Assembly: GCA_945865375.1 (NCBI GenBank)
Contig: CAMBEJ010000022.1
Span: forward strand, 1 to 47,223
DNA: 47,223 nucleotides
Origin: Akkermansia muciniphila
GTDB lineage: Bacteria > Verrucomicrobiota > Verrucomicrobiia > Limisphaerales > F1-80-MAGS106
Direction of reading: 5' to 3'
Of the stretch, positions 34,649 through 43,730 are shown one piece after another (position 1 is the stretch's first letter; every line of letters begins with the position of its first letter). The notes beneath the pieces are model-generated. The model was not told where the DNA came from. It worked only from the letters and a program-made list of their open reading frames with translations, and did no database searches. A program made the position numbers and the translations under genes.

Positions 34649-35091
34649 ACCTCACTCGCAGAATCCATTCGGAATTCAGGTTCGACCCCGACGCCACAAC
34701 CATTGCCACACCGGTGGCGGAGGTCTTTAAGAACAAGCGCGGGGTTTGCCAGGACTTTGCCCAAGTACAAATCGCCTGTTTGCGCTCGCTGGGTCTTCCC
34801 GCGCGTTACGTCAGCGGCTACCTGGAAACCGATCCCCCAGCCGGCCGCCCCCGCATGGCCGGGGCCGACGCTTCTCATGCCTGGGTTTCATTTTACTGCC
34901 ATGGCATTGGCTGGATAGGCATCGACCCCACCAACAACGTGATCCCAACAACACGACACGTGACGGTCGCGTGGGGACGGGACTTCTCCGATGTCAGCCC
35001 CGTTCGAGGGGTGGTGCTGGGGGGTGGGAAACACAAACTGCACGTTTCAGTGGATGTGATCGCCAGAGAGGACGCGACATCGGTCGCCTAG
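34567..35091 (+). CDS. Transglutaminase-like protein, C-terminal core only
   Basis: Matches the catalytic half of COG1305 transglutaminase-like proteins, with a full Cys-His-Asp triad: Cys61 in RGVCQDFAQ, His104 in ADASHAWVSFY, Asp120 in GWIGIDPTNN, then HVTVAWGRDFSDVSPVRGV and a HKLHVSVDV tail. Homology actually starts upstream in the same frame ([15 protein letters not shown], from about 34528) where no start codon exists and a TAG lies at 34492. The N-terminal beta-domain (about 100 residues) is missing, replaced by the DUF2126 fragment. Without it the protein may not fold, although TTG 34567 is a possible start. Confidence 0.7.
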   Translation: MVQANEVFAAYALGSFKPGWPVFESVLDLTRRIHSEFRFDPDATTIATPVAEVFKNKRGVCQDFAQVQIACLRSLGLPARYVSGYLETDPPAGRPRMAGADASHAWVSFYCHGIGWIGIDPTNNVIPTTRHVTVAWGRDFSDVSPVRGVVLGGGKHKLHVSVDVIAREDATSVA

Positions 35092-35243
35092 CACTATAGC
35101 GACAGGTCGGTTTCGGCGCGCGGCATTCCAGGCCGCAGCATGTTCGTTCTGGCTAGGCTCGTGAATTGTGTCACATCTCCCCACTTTCCCAGCCGCTGCG
35201 GCCTGGAAGGCCGCGCGCCGGGACAAAATATCGATGTGTAATC
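35088..35243. repeat. GC-rich palindrome, copy 2 of the GCGCGGCMTTCCAGG family
   Basis: CGGCGCGCGGCATTCCAGGC (from about 35115) pairs with GCTGCGGCCTGGAAGGCCGC (about 35193-35216). The segment AGCATGTTCGTTCTGG is nearly identical to that of the 14958-15110 copy. The outer end CACTATAGCGACA resembles the end of the 6152-6350 element. It lies between convergent genes and could serve as a two-way transcription stop. Confidence 0.75.
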
Positions 35244-35249
35244 TCAATC

Positions 35250-36440
35250 TCATTTCTCCACAAAAAGGGCAAGCGAAGCGGTGTAGCCGTGCAGAAAATT
35301 AAGATCGCCAATGGGGCCTATTTCACCGTTGCAAAAAAAGCCGGCCACCCCCAAAGGCCCCAGCTTTTCTTGGACCAGACCCGCGTCATGACTGGGTTTT
35401 CCGAAGAGCCGATGGCCCCGGCCATTGCAACTGCAGAGGCAGCCGCCAAAGAGCTTCTTCCCCGACAACTGCTTGCGGGTCATGTCCAGCAGCGTTTTCA
35501 TGTCCTCATCAGCCGCGCTGGCGTCCCGCCTTTGAAACTGGAGCGTCTGCCCCGCGCGGGGCAGCGCCCCGACAGCCACCGCTCCACTCTGCGGATCCGC
35601 TCCCAACAAATTGCGAATCAAAAAGTCTCCTCGATGAAATTCCTCAAGATATTCGTTCACCACCAACCCCACAAATATATTGCCCCTGGCCATCAGCTGT
35701 TCCTCGGCGGAAAGGCTGTTGTAAGTTTCTAATAAAACCTGATACGCGGGGCGGTTGCCAATCTGATAGATAAGGTTCTTCTCGGCCCGGGTGATGGTCC
35801 AGGTATCCCCGATGGGCGTGCAGCCTTGTGAGATGACTCCGGTTAACTTCACATCGCCGGACACCGCCACGGCGACGCCTCCGTCCTCGAAAACTTCGCC
35901 GTTGAGATACACCTGCGTGCGTTGCTCGTTAATGGGACCGCTCGCAATACCGCCGTAAATCGGTACCTTGGGATACGCCTCGTTCCAACCCTTCAACCAA
36001 CGCTCCAGGTTCGCGTTAAACGGATCCGCGAACGCCAGCCATCCCCCAGGCGTGCTCGGAGACACCCCTGTTTCCCTATGCCAGTACGCCGGTCCGTTGG
36101 CCTCCCCCATCTGATCCGCCCCAAACCGAACGGCTTCGAGCTGCGCTCCCGGGAGCGAATACAAGGCCATCGCAATCCCGGACTGGTCCTCGATCTCGTC
36201 TCCCCCACAGATCAGATTTCCCGTGGAACAACCCGTTAGAAGGGGTGTTTGGGCGTGGACCCGCAAAAGTTCGAGAATCTGGGGCGCAGCCTCGAAATAA
36301 TGGGGCGTCATGAACACCAGTGCGAGATCGACCCGAGAAGTCGAAAGACTGGCCCTCAAATCCTCCGCCCAACGCCGCATGAGCGGCTCGGACGGTTCGC
36401 CGTTCCAAAGGGCCGCGACGGAATGCGTGGAAGCGATCAT
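35250..36440 (-). CDS. FIST-domain sensory protein (FIST_N + FIST_C)
   Basis: A 396-residue protein with the two-part FIST sensory domain, thought to bind small ligands such as amino acids. FIST_N features: VDLALVFMTPHYFEAAPQIL, LLTGCSTGNLICGGDEIED and PIYGGIASGP. The FIST_C part ends with GKKLFGGCLCSCNGRGHRLF, then HDAGLVQEKLGPLGVAGFFC, GEIGPIGDLNFLHGYTASL. It has no attached kinase, GGDEF or methyl-accepting domain, unlike many FIST proteins. Its ATG overlaps the stop of the OPT transporter gene (ATGA, 36437-36440), so production of the two is coupled; a transported peptide or its metabolite is a plausible ligand. Confidence 0.85.
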   Translation of the reverse strand: MIASTHSVAALWNGEPSEPLMRRWAEDLRASLSTSRVDLALVFMTPHYFEAAPQILELLRVHAQTPLLTGCSTGNLICGGDEIEDQSGIAMALYSLPGAQLEAVRFGADQMGEANGPAYWHRETGVSPSTPGGWLAFADPFNANLERWLKGWNEAYPKVPIYGGIASGPINEQRTQVYLNGEVFEDGGVAVAVSGDVKLTGVISQGCTPIGDTWTITRAEKNLIYQIGNRPAYQVLLETYNSLSAEEQLMARGNIFVGLVVNEYLEEFHRGDFLIRNLLGADPQSGAVAVGALPRAGQTLQFQRRDASAADEDMKTLLDMTRKQLSGKKLFGGCLCSCNGRGHRLFGKPSHDAGLVQEKLGPLGVAGFFCNGEIGPIGDLNFLHGYTASLALFVEK

Positions 36441-38740
36441 GCGGTTTTCTCCGCAAGGACTTTTTCACGCGCCACACCGTACAAGAATCCTGTAAGCATC
36501 AGAAATGGAATCATCGATAGGGCATCCGAGTAATCTCCCGTAAACAGGGGGTTGTTGGCGGTGGCCCACTTCGTGATGGACGCATCCAACCTGTCGAGCA
36601 CCCCCGCCAGGAAAGCGATGAGGATGCCGGCGATGGCCCCTCCAGCGATGTAACCCGATGCGAGCAGCACTCCCGGACTCTTATCGCTCTCGGCTTCCAA
36701 CGCCGCGTCCTCGATGCCCGTGTGACGCAACGCCGCCTTGCGTTTGTGGTCCACCAGCCAACGAACCAGACCCCCTATGAAAATCGGGCTGGAGGCCGAA
36801 AGGGGAAGGTACACACCCACGGCGAACGCCAAAGAAGGGATGCCTGACATCTCCAGCACAATCGCGATCATGACGCCAAACAGCACCAGTCCCCAAGGCA
36901 ATTGACGGTCCAAAATGCCCTTGATGATGTAGGACATCAGCGTTGCCTTTGGAGCCTCAAATTTGCGCACCGTGCTCCCATCAGGCCTTTTCGCGTGGAC
37001 GCCGTTGATGCCAGGATCGACCATATACACGGCGTTGCCCTGCTCATCCATCAAATACTTTCCCGACGGACCATCCGTCAAATCCGTCTTGTGCCAGACA
37101 CGGTATGTCTTCGAGTCGTCACGGGACTGCGGCCCCACCAGAGACTCGCTGGCACCCAGATTTCCTGGATCTGTTTTTAGACCGGATGCCACTTCCTTGA
37201 TCGGAACATAAACCGTGCCCACATGGTTCAAGGTGATCAAAATAGGTCCCAACACCAGCGCGGAAGCCAAGGCTCCCACCAAGATCGCAATCTGTTGCAA
37301 CCTGGGGGTTGCGCCGATCAGAAAGCCGGTTTTTAGGTCCTGGGATGTCGTGCCGCCGTTGGAGGATGCGATGCACACGATCGCCCCCACCGACAAAGCC
37401 ATGACGTAATGCGCGCCCCCGGTCCAACCCAATCCCAGAAAGATCAGACACGTGAGCAGCAGTGTGGCAACGGTCATCCCCGAAATAGGGTTCGACGAGG
37501 AGCCAATCTCACCCGTCAACCGCGAGGACACCGTCACGAACAAGAACCCGAAAACGATTATCAGCAAAGCTCCAAACAGGTTCATGTGGAGGGTTGGGGC
37601 CACCACGATCGCACTCAACAAAACAAAGATCCCGATCCCCACAAATTTCATCGACAGATCTCTGTCCGTCCTGGGAACTCGGGAAAGGCCCGCGCCGCCA
37701 AGTTGAAAGTCCCTGAGCCCCGCCCTGAGACCGTGCCAGATGGTGGGAAGAGATCGGAATAAACTGATGATCCCCCCCGCGGCCACCGCCCCGGCGCCGA
37801 TGTAAAGAATGTAAGCCCCACGAATCTGCCCCGGGGACATCTGACCGATCGGAACGGTTCCGGGAGCGAGGGCGGAAGTCATGCCTTCTCCAAAGAACTT
37901 GATCATCGGAATGAGAACCAGATAAGCCAGGACGCCACCCGCGCACATGATGGATGCGATACGCGGACCGATGATGTAACCGACGCCCAGTAATTCCGGG
38001 GAGATCTCAACGCCCACGGACCCCGCCTTGAACGGCGCCCCAAATACCTTTTCAGGCACATCTTTCCAACCCCTGAAAGCCACCATCAGGGTCTTATAAA
38101 GCAGTCCAATCCCAAATCCGGTGAAGATGTGCAGGCCGCCGAGGTTCCTCGACAAACCCGCCGCTTGGGCCGCTCGAGCCTCTTCTTTCGCCGAGGCCGA
38201 GGCCGCCTCAAGGCAGGAATCCGAGGCCCCTGCCTTCAAAACGGCGGCGCAAGCTGTTCCCTCGGGATACTTCAACAAGCCGTGTTCCTTGACGATCAGC
38301 GCGCGGCGAAGCGGTATCATCATCAGAATCCCTAGCAACCCTCCCAGCACCGCCACGAGGGTCACACGAAAAACCTCGAGATCAAAACCCAATATCAGAA
38401 TGGCCGGCATGGTCACGCCGACCCCGAAAGCGATCGATTCCCCCGCCGAACCCGCGGTTTGGACAATGTTGTTTTCCAGGATCGTCGCGTGACGCCCGCC
38501 CAGGGCCGAAAAAAAGCGAAAGAAAGCCAGCGAAATGACGGCCACGGGAATTGAGGCGCTCACGGTGATCCCCACCTTCAGCACCAAATACAGGGAGGAC
38601 GCGCCAAACACCATACCGAGCAAAGTGCCAAGAATCAGGGCGCGGGGCGTCAGCTCCGCCATGCGCGCCGTCGCGGGGATGAACGGTTCAAAATCCGACT
38701 CGACGTCGGCGGGTGCAGCGGGCTTCTTTGCGTGTGCCAT
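36437..38740 (-). CDS. OPT-family oligopeptide transporter
   Basis: A 767-residue protein with about 14-16 membrane helices, for example LILGTLLGMVFGASSLYLVL at the N-terminus and IVLEMSGIPSLAFAVGVYLP, a conserved OPT motif, near the C-terminus. NIVQTAGSAGESIAFGVGVT is another landmark. Family members carry peptides or metal chelates across the inner membrane by proton symport. The start at ATG 38740 gives a typical cytoplasmic N-terminus; 42 residues upstream in frame look non-coding. It is first gene of a two-gene unit with the FIST protein. Confidence 0.88.
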   Translation of the reverse strand: MAHAKKPAAPADVESDFEPFIPATARMAELTPRALILGTLLGMVFGASSLYLVLKVGITVSASIPVAVISLAFFRFFSALGGRHATILENNIVQTAGSAGESIAFGVGVTMPAILILGFDLEVFRVTLVAVLGGLLGILMMIPLRRALIVKEHGLLKYPEGTACAAVLKAGASDSCLEAASASAKEEARAAQAAGLSRNLGGLHIFTGFGIGLLYKTLMVAFRGWKDVPEKVFGAPFKAGSVGVEISPELLGVGYIIGPRIASIMCAGGVLAYLVLIPMIKFFGEGMTSALAPGTVPIGQMSPGQIRGAYILYIGAGAVAAGGIISLFRSLPTIWHGLRAGLRDFQLGGAGLSRVPRTDRDLSMKFVGIGIFVLLSAIVVAPTLHMNLFGALLIIVFGFLFVTVSSRLTGEIGSSSNPISGMTVATLLLTCLIFLGLGWTGGAHYVMALSVGAIVCIASSNGGTTSQDLKTGFLIGATPRLQQIAILVGALASALVLGPILITLNHVGTVYVPIKEVASGLKTDPGNLGASESLVGPQSRDDSKTYRVWHKTDLTDGPSGKYLMDEQGNAVYMVDPGINGVHAKRPDGSTVRKFEAPKATLMSYIIKGILDRQLPWGLVLFGVMIAIVLEMSGIPSLAFAVGVYLPLSASSPIFIGGLVRWLVDHKRKAALRHTGIEDAALEAESDKSPGVLLASGYIAGGAIAGILIAFLAGVLDRLDASITKWATANNPLFTGDYSDALSMIPFLMLTGFLYGVAREKVLAEKTA

Positions 38741-38871
38741 TTTGGACAAGTTCGTGTCAACGCCGGTTGCGAATGCCGACAGCTTAGACGGAAGCGAAGG
38801 ACAGGCAAAGCTTTTAAGGCACGGATATCCCGGAGCGGTCACCCAGGAATGCGCCCAGGTCCCCAACCCGG

Positions 38872-39127
38872 GTGACGGATTTTGGCCTAGCCAAGTTGAC
38901 CCAGGCGGACAGCAGCCTGACGCAAAGCGGCGCGGTGATGGGCAGTCCCGCTTACATGCCGCCGGAACAAGTGGCGGGCCGACTCCATCAAGTCGGACCG
39001 CACAGCGACGTTTATTCGTTGGGCGCGATCCTGTATCAGTGACTCACCGGCAAAGCGCCGTTTGTCGGCGAGACGCCCCTCGAAACCTTGCGGCAGCTTT
39101 TGGAGGCGGAAGCATCGCCACCTCGCC
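38872..39127 (+). pseudogene. Ser/Thr protein kinase remnant with in-frame stop
   Basis: Reads VTDFGLAKLTQADSSLTQSG, then AVMGSPAYMPPEQVAGRLHQ and VGPHSDVYSLGAILYQ, stop (TGA at 39040), LTGKAPFVGETPLETLRQLL, EAEASPPRRQ. This is the DFG to helix-G part of a bacterial Hanks-type kinase, with Tyr-Met-Pro-Pro-Glu-Gln and Asp-Val-Tyr-Ser-Leu-Gly intact. The N-lobe, Lys and HRD loop are missing, and so is everything after about residue 85. Clearly not functional. Confidence 0.85.
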
Positions 39128-39382
39128 GCCAAGGGCAGCTACCCGGACAATCAGGAAGCGCTCGTGCCGGAGTTTGCTTCCCAGCTCCCGCACGACATTT
39201 TCGACGGCCGACCCCTGCGTTACCGGCGCACAGATGACGGCAAATATCTGCTTTATTCGATCGGCTGGAATTCCAAAGATGATGGCGGCACGATGGAGCA
39301 GCCCAAGGATGCCCAGTCCAAAGCGAATTGGAGCGCCGAGAAAGGAGACTGGGTCTGGCAAGGCGTGCCCAAACATCCGTGA
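39122..39382 (+). pseudogene. C-terminal fragment of a secreted/pilin-associated verrucomicrobial protein
   Basis: LAAKGSYPDNQEALVPEFAS, then QLPHDIFDGRPLRYRRTDDG, KYLLYSIGWNSKDDGG and KGDWVWQGVPKHP, stop. This YPD...LVP...P.D.F.G.PLRYRR...LYS.GWN.KDDGG...DWVW pattern is the tail of a family common in Planctomycetes and Verrucomicrobia (often near pseudopilins), of unknown function. It has no start of its own and is joined directly to the kinase remnant in another frame, the join lying in about 39108-39130. Confidence 0.7.
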
Positions 39383-39410
39383 ACTTAAAAATGGAGGTTC
39401 CCGCTCAGAT

Positions 39411-42400
39411 TCAGTTTTTGAACAAATTCAGAAACTCGGGCCTGGCTTTGAGCGGCATAAACCGGGCGTCGCCGCCGGCCTCGGCGACCAAGTTGCGAGC
39501 TCCAGGTTCTTTCGCGATCCGTTGCCTGCTCAACCCCAGGGCTTCGCCAAGGGATTTGATCGCGTCAGGTGTTTTGCCCAGGGCGGTCTGGATCCCTGCT
39601 AGATCGTACCAGGCCTCGGCGTTCTCGGGCATCAACTTGACGATCCGCAGGAACAAGGGCTCCAATCGAAGTGTCTGGTAAAGCTTGGAATACGCATCCG
39701 CAACCGAGAGAAGGATCGTCCCGTCCGAGAGGGGATTGACCGCGAGTTGGTCCAGTATTTGAAGTGCCGAATTCGTATCCCCGGCTTGGAGGTGACTCAC
39801 GGCCAGGTTGAAAGCGGCAGCCAGATTAGTGGGGTTCGCCCGAAGCTGCGATTCAAGCGCGGCCATATCATCACGGGAGAGAGAACCCTGCTGACGGCCT
39901 CCCATGCCCCGCAACTGAGCCACAAGCACCGCGACATTGGAGTTTTCACGGTCCAGTTTCAGACACGTCTCGCTGATCAGAATCGCATCGTCCATGCGAC
40001 CCAGTGTCACCAGGAGGTTGACATACCGAAAAACCGCTTCCGGGCTGTATGGACAAAATGCAAAAGATTGCCGGAAAGTAAAATCCGCTTCCTTGATCAT
40101 GCGCTTCTGTTCAGCAGGGCTTTTCGCCGCATTCACCCGGTAGCTATACAGACCTCCTAATGAACTGCGCAATTTGGAAAACGCCTTCTGGGCGTTGTCG
40201 TCGCGGATGAATTTGCGATCTCCTTTGAAACCAGAGTAGTCGCGGTGCAGGTAAACGCGCTCGGCGAATTCACAGATCTCCTTGACCGACGTGTCGTAGG
40301 TGATCCAGTTCCCGATGAGGCGGGTCGAATACTGGCTCCAAAATTCGTGATCCAACCTCACAGCTTCCTCCGTGATCTCCACCAAAGGTTCCCGATTGAT
40401 CTTCATGATGATTCCGAACGGCGTTAAATACGGATACATCCAGTCAAGCGGAAAGCTTTCCTCAATAAAAAATTCGTGGTCAGGGTTTTTGTCGAAAATA
40501 ATCTTGGCCAGCAGCGCATTGATGGCCATCACGGCCACCTGGCCGGAAACTTGAGCTCGTCCATCCACGACCTTCACATCCTCCCCTGGCTTTAACTGGT
40601 TCCGCTGACTTCGCACCTGGGCGTCGTAGATGTATTCGTTGTAGCAGGCGTAAGAATCCTCAGGCGAAGGTGTGAGAATTTCCTTCTTGGGATACACCCC
40701 CTCGACGCGTCGTCGTTGCTCGATCTTATCCCCAAGCCTCGTGAAAAAACCGTCGAGAGGGGCGGCCATCCTCGCCAAAAGATTGGTCGTGGTGCGCTCC
40801 ACATCCTGACGGGTCCGCAGCAATTCTTGGAAGAATGGCGTGTCTTTCTGAGTGCTCCGGTTGTAGTGCGCACGGATGTAGTTCAGATACGTGCCGTCGG
40901 CAAGAGCGTTCTGGGTTATGAGATACACATCCCGCCGGTCAAACGCCGGGTCCATAGGCTTCTTGCTCGGCGGAGTAAAGCTTTCACAGAAAATCATGTA
41001 GGTTGGATTGAACCGTCCAGGATCGGTGCCTCCAAACAGCACAGCGTTCCGTGTCATTTCGGGGTAGAGCGCCGCCCCGCTCTTGTCCTTGAAGGGAGGC
41101 GTGAACATGTCGTGCCCGAACCAGTAGCCAAAGATGTGTCCGCGCTGCTCGTTGTCCGACCAGTGAGCCAGAATCGACTGGACAGGGACTACCAGGATCA
41201 AAGCCAGGAACACCGAGCTAGGCGGCGCTTTCCGGTAAGCAAGAACCGCCAAGGTGAAGATCGCCGGCACCGCCAACCCGAGCACGACGGACATCCGCAG
41301 AATGCCATATTGAGTCTCATCGAAAGTCTTGGCAAGGAAGTAGACCGCAAGCCCCGTTGCGGCGGCCCCTCCCCACAACAGCCAGCTCCGAATGACCGCG
41401 TAATGGGTGGACATGAGCCCTCCCAAAAGAGTGAATCCGTAGCCGATCCCCATCGCCACCACAACATGGGATGCCGTGAAGAAGACTCGGATCAATTCAC
41501 GGCTCTGCTTGTCCGTGTTCGGATTCATCAGGATCAGCAAAAGAAAGGCCAGGCAAAGGTAGATGGCCGTGAGCCCGCCGATCCAAGCCCTTTCACGCTT
41601 CTGCATCTGCTTGAAGAATAGAAATGGGATCAACCCGATGAGCAGATAGACCGCCCCGAATTCCTCGGCCGCCCCCTCAAAATACATCCGCACTTGATCC
41701 GCAAATTTGAGGATGCTCGTCGTGGGGTTCGTTTTCTCATACTGACCCCGAGTTAACGCGTGAATGAATCCTTCGTAGGTTCTCGGATACCCCCAGTTCA
41801 TCGGGGGATTGGTCATGGACGCCAGGGGCATGTAGAAATAAAATGCCGCCCCGGCGAGCCACAACAGCCCGCAGATGAGAATCGATTTCCATTCGGTGAG
41901 AATCTTGCTCGTCCGCATCCAGAGCCATGCAAACGCGGCCAGCGACCCGAGCCCGACCACGTTGTAGATCGCAAACAAAGGCGCGTTTTCGTCAAATGCA
42001 TGAAGGCCTCCCTGGGCTTTGGCCATCAAACCCGCGACATACAAAATCCCGTTTGCCAGGAAGATGTCGCGACCCAGGGCGGGGTTTGCCATGGCCATCA
42101 GCACCTCGATCCCCATCGCGGCAACGATCAGGGTCTGGTGGTTGGTAAAACAGATGCCGAAAAGGAAAAAAGCCCAATAGAGGTACCGCCGCTGAGCGGG
42201 GGCGTAAAGCCATCGCATTAGAAGGGCTAGCACCCCCGTGAGCGACAGCACGCTAAACGTGTAAACTTCCACAATCACCGCCTGGCTCCACATGAACCCG
42301 TTGAAAGCCAGCAAACAGCCCGCGCACGCGCCCGAAAACAAACACAAAGCGTTTTCCGTGCGACGCTCCAGATTCTTGAGGAGCTCAATGCCTTCCACCA

Positions 42401-42803
42401 TCATGCTGCTGCCCCGGGACACCATCAGGGCGATCAAACCGCATGACAAGGCTCCCGCCACCGCTGAAGACAACGCCACACGCCAGGCGATGTTCGAAAA
42501 CGGGAACAGCACCGTGAACAGCCACGTATACAACGTCCACACCGGATACCCGGGCGGATGCGGAACACCCGCGTACATCGATCCCACCGCAAGCTCACCC
42601 GCATCTTCAAGCGTCAAATCGGGTGCCAACGTGATGTAATAACCGATCATCACGACCAACGTGGTGATCAGGAAGCAAATCCAGTCAATCCTCCTAAAAA
42701 GGGCTTCGACTGGAGCGGCCGGAGTCGACGGTGCGGTGGTTTCCATCGCTGGAGATGAAGTTTTTGATTTGTCCTGGAACATTTTATTTTTGTCAACGCT
42801 CAT
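39411..42803 (-). CDS. DUF2723 membrane protein with C-terminal TPR repeats
   Basis: A 1,130-residue protein. The N-terminal 530 residues hold about a dozen membrane helices; TLAPDLTLEDAGELAVGSMY followed by AGVPHPPGYPVWTLYTWLF is the DUF2723 signature with its conserved Asp/Glu, PHPPGYP and Trp. DUF2723 (TMEM260-like) proteins resemble GT-C glycosyltransferases that use lipid-linked sugars, but the bacterial function is unproven. A large soluble middle follows, then TPR-like units near the C-terminus (SQLRANPTNLAAAFNLAVSHLQAGD, MPENAEAWYDLAGIQTALGK). The start ATG 42803 lies 48 bases downstream of the putative anti-sigma stop, so it may share that transcript. Confidence 0.85.
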   Translation of the reverse strand: MSVDKNKMFQDKSKTSSPAMETTAPSTPAAPVEALFRRIDWICFLITTLVVMIGYYITLAPDLTLEDAGELAVGSMYAGVPHPPGYPVWTLYTWLFTVLFPFSNIAWRVALSSAVAGALSCGLIALMVSRGSSMMVEGIELLKNLERRTENALCLFSGACAGCLLAFNGFMWSQAVIVEVYTFSVLSLTGVLALLMRWLYAPAQRRYLYWAFFLFGICFTNHQTLIVAAMGIEVLMAMANPALGRDIFLANGILYVAGLMAKAQGGLHAFDENAPLFAIYNVVGLGSLAAFAWLWMRTSKILTEWKSILICGLLWLAGAAFYFYMPLASMTNPPMNWGYPRTYEGFIHALTRGQYEKTNPTTSILKFADQVRMYFEGAAEEFGAVYLLIGLIPFLFFKQMQKRERAWIGGLTAIYLCLAFLLLILMNPNTDKQSRELIRVFFTASHVVVAMGIGYGFTLLGGLMSTHYAVIRSWLLWGGAAATGLAVYFLAKTFDETQYGILRMSVVLGLAVPAIFTLAVLAYRKAPPSSVFLALILVVPVQSILAHWSDNEQRGHIFGYWFGHDMFTPPFKDKSGAALYPEMTRNAVLFGGTDPGRFNPTYMIFCESFTPPSKKPMDPAFDRRDVYLITQNALADGTYLNYIRAHYNRSTQKDTPFFQELLRTRQDVERTTTNLLARMAAPLDGFFTRLGDKIEQRRRVEGVYPKKEILTPSPEDSYACYNEYIYDAQVRSQRNQLKPGEDVKVVDGRAQVSGQVAVMAINALLAKIIFDKNPDHEFFIEESFPLDWMYPYLTPFGIIMKINREPLVEITEEAVRLDHEFWSQYSTRLIGNWITYDTSVKEICEFAERVYLHRDYSGFKGDRKFIRDDNAQKAFSKLRSSLGGLYSYRVNAAKSPAEQKRMIKEADFTFRQSFAFCPYSPEAVFRYVNLLVTLGRMDDAILISETCLKLDRENSNVAVLVAQLRGMGGRQQGSLSRDDMAALESQLRANPTNLAAAFNLAVSHLQAGDTNSALQILDQLAVNPLSDGTILLSVADAYSKLYQTLRLEPLFLRIVKLMPENAEAWYDLAGIQTALGKTPDAIKSLGEALGLSRQRIAKEPGARNLVAEAGGDARFMPLKARPEFLNLFKN

Positions 42804-42853
42804 GGGATGTTAAAATACAGGAACAGGCTTGCTCGACACTGCGGCGTGGGCAA

Positions 42854-43243
42854 TCATTTGTGCACGAGATTCAGTCCCGAGGGCAGCCCGTTATGTTCCA
42901 CTGCCCCCGTGGAAGGAAGGTAGGCGGCAAGGCTTTGGTTGGTAAAGGCCGCCAACGCCAGCGTGCTGCCGTTCTGGGGACCTGACTCACCGAGGACATC
43001 GGACGAACGCCATGTCACGGAGAGAAGCGTTGCAAAACAGCACACGACGACCGGAGCGAGCCACCTCGACAAGGGCTGCAGCCACGCCATCACAGCGTCC
43101 CTCGAACCGGCAGGCGAGGACGCCGGCAACGCGTGCAGCGCTTCCATGGAACCGAAGAGGCTCTCCTCAAGTTCTGCCGAAGGTCTAAGCAGTTTCCAGG
43201 ACCTTAATTGGTTCTCTAAATGGGCTGTTTCGTTCTGGTTCAT
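42854..43243 (-). CDS. Putative single-span anti-sigma-like membrane protein
   Basis: A 129-residue protein: hydrophilic N-terminus (NETAHLENQLRSWKLLRPSA ELEESLFG), one membrane helix (WLAPVVVCCFATLLSVTW), then a small outer part. No zinc-finger or other known anti-sigma motif is visible. The role is inferred only from its place directly after an ECF sigma gene, which it overlaps by 59 bases in another frame, and from its topology. Confidence 0.55.
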   Translation of the reverse strand: MNQNETAHLENQLRSWKLLRPSAELEESLFGSMEALHALPASSPAGSRDAVMAWLQPLSRWLAPVVVCCFATLLSVTWRSSDVLGESGPQNGSTLALAAFTNQSLAAYLPSTGAVEHNGLPSGLNLVHK

Positions 43244-43730
43244 AGGAAGCGTGGGAAAGTCGGTCGCGAAGCTTTTGAACGCCGTAACGGTAACGTCCGG
43301 CGGCCGTGTGGGGTGAGATGTTTAGTAAATCGCCTATTTCTTCAAAGGTCATCTGATGCCAAACTTTAAGCACGATCACCTCTTTTTGATCCGCCGGAAG
43401 GTGTGCGAGGGTTTCCATCGCCGCGAGTTCGCGCGGGGTCTCACCGGGATCGGTGTCGAACCAACGCTTGGACTCCAACTCCCTGGCCAATCGGCGAAAT
43501 AATCCTCGTTTGGAGTTGATCGAACGGTTCCGGAATGCCCGAACCAGGTAATGTTTGGCGTTGGCCGGCGGCACATCCAACTTGAGCAGGGCTAGAAAGG
43601 TCTCCTGAATCACGTCTTCCGACTCCGCGTGACCCAACCCAAGCGCCCGGCCGTACAGCAGCAACGTGGCGGCATGAGCCTCGTAAAGCTCGCGACACCA
43701 ATGCCCGTTCTGGTTTCTCAATTCATCCAT
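43185..43730 (-). CDS. ECF-type RNA polymerase sigma factor (sigma-70 family)
   Basis: From ATG 43730, 181 residues. Region 2 is ELYEAHAATLLLYGRALGLG HAESEDVIQETFLALLKL, with the D-VIQETF motif that contacts core polymerase and -10 DNA. Region 4 is MTFEEIGDLLNISPHTAAGR YRYGVQKLRDRL, the helix-turn-helix. LPADQKEVIVLKVW lies between them. The open frame extends to 43856, but that segment is unlike the family. It is divergent from hppA and followed by the putative anti-sigma gene. Its signal and targets are unknown. Confidence 0.85.
   Translation of the reverse strand: MDELRNQNGHWCRELYEAHAATLLLYGRALGLGHAESEDVIQETFLALLKLDVPPANAKHYLVRAFRNRSINSKRGLFRRLARELESKRWFDTDPGETPRELAAMETLAHLPADQKEVIVLKVWHQMTFEEIGDLLNISPHTAAGRYRYGVQKLRDRLSHASYEPERNSPFREPIKVLETA

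Noticed and set aside
38535..39602. 355-residue plus-strand frame
   Set aside because: It crosses the OPT start, both gene remnants and the DUF2723 end in a frame different from each, so it is an accident.
40716..41621. 301-residue plus-strand frame
   Set aside because: Antisense to the DUF2723 gene, rich in Arg/Pro/Gln, with no recognisable features; typical GC-rich shadow.
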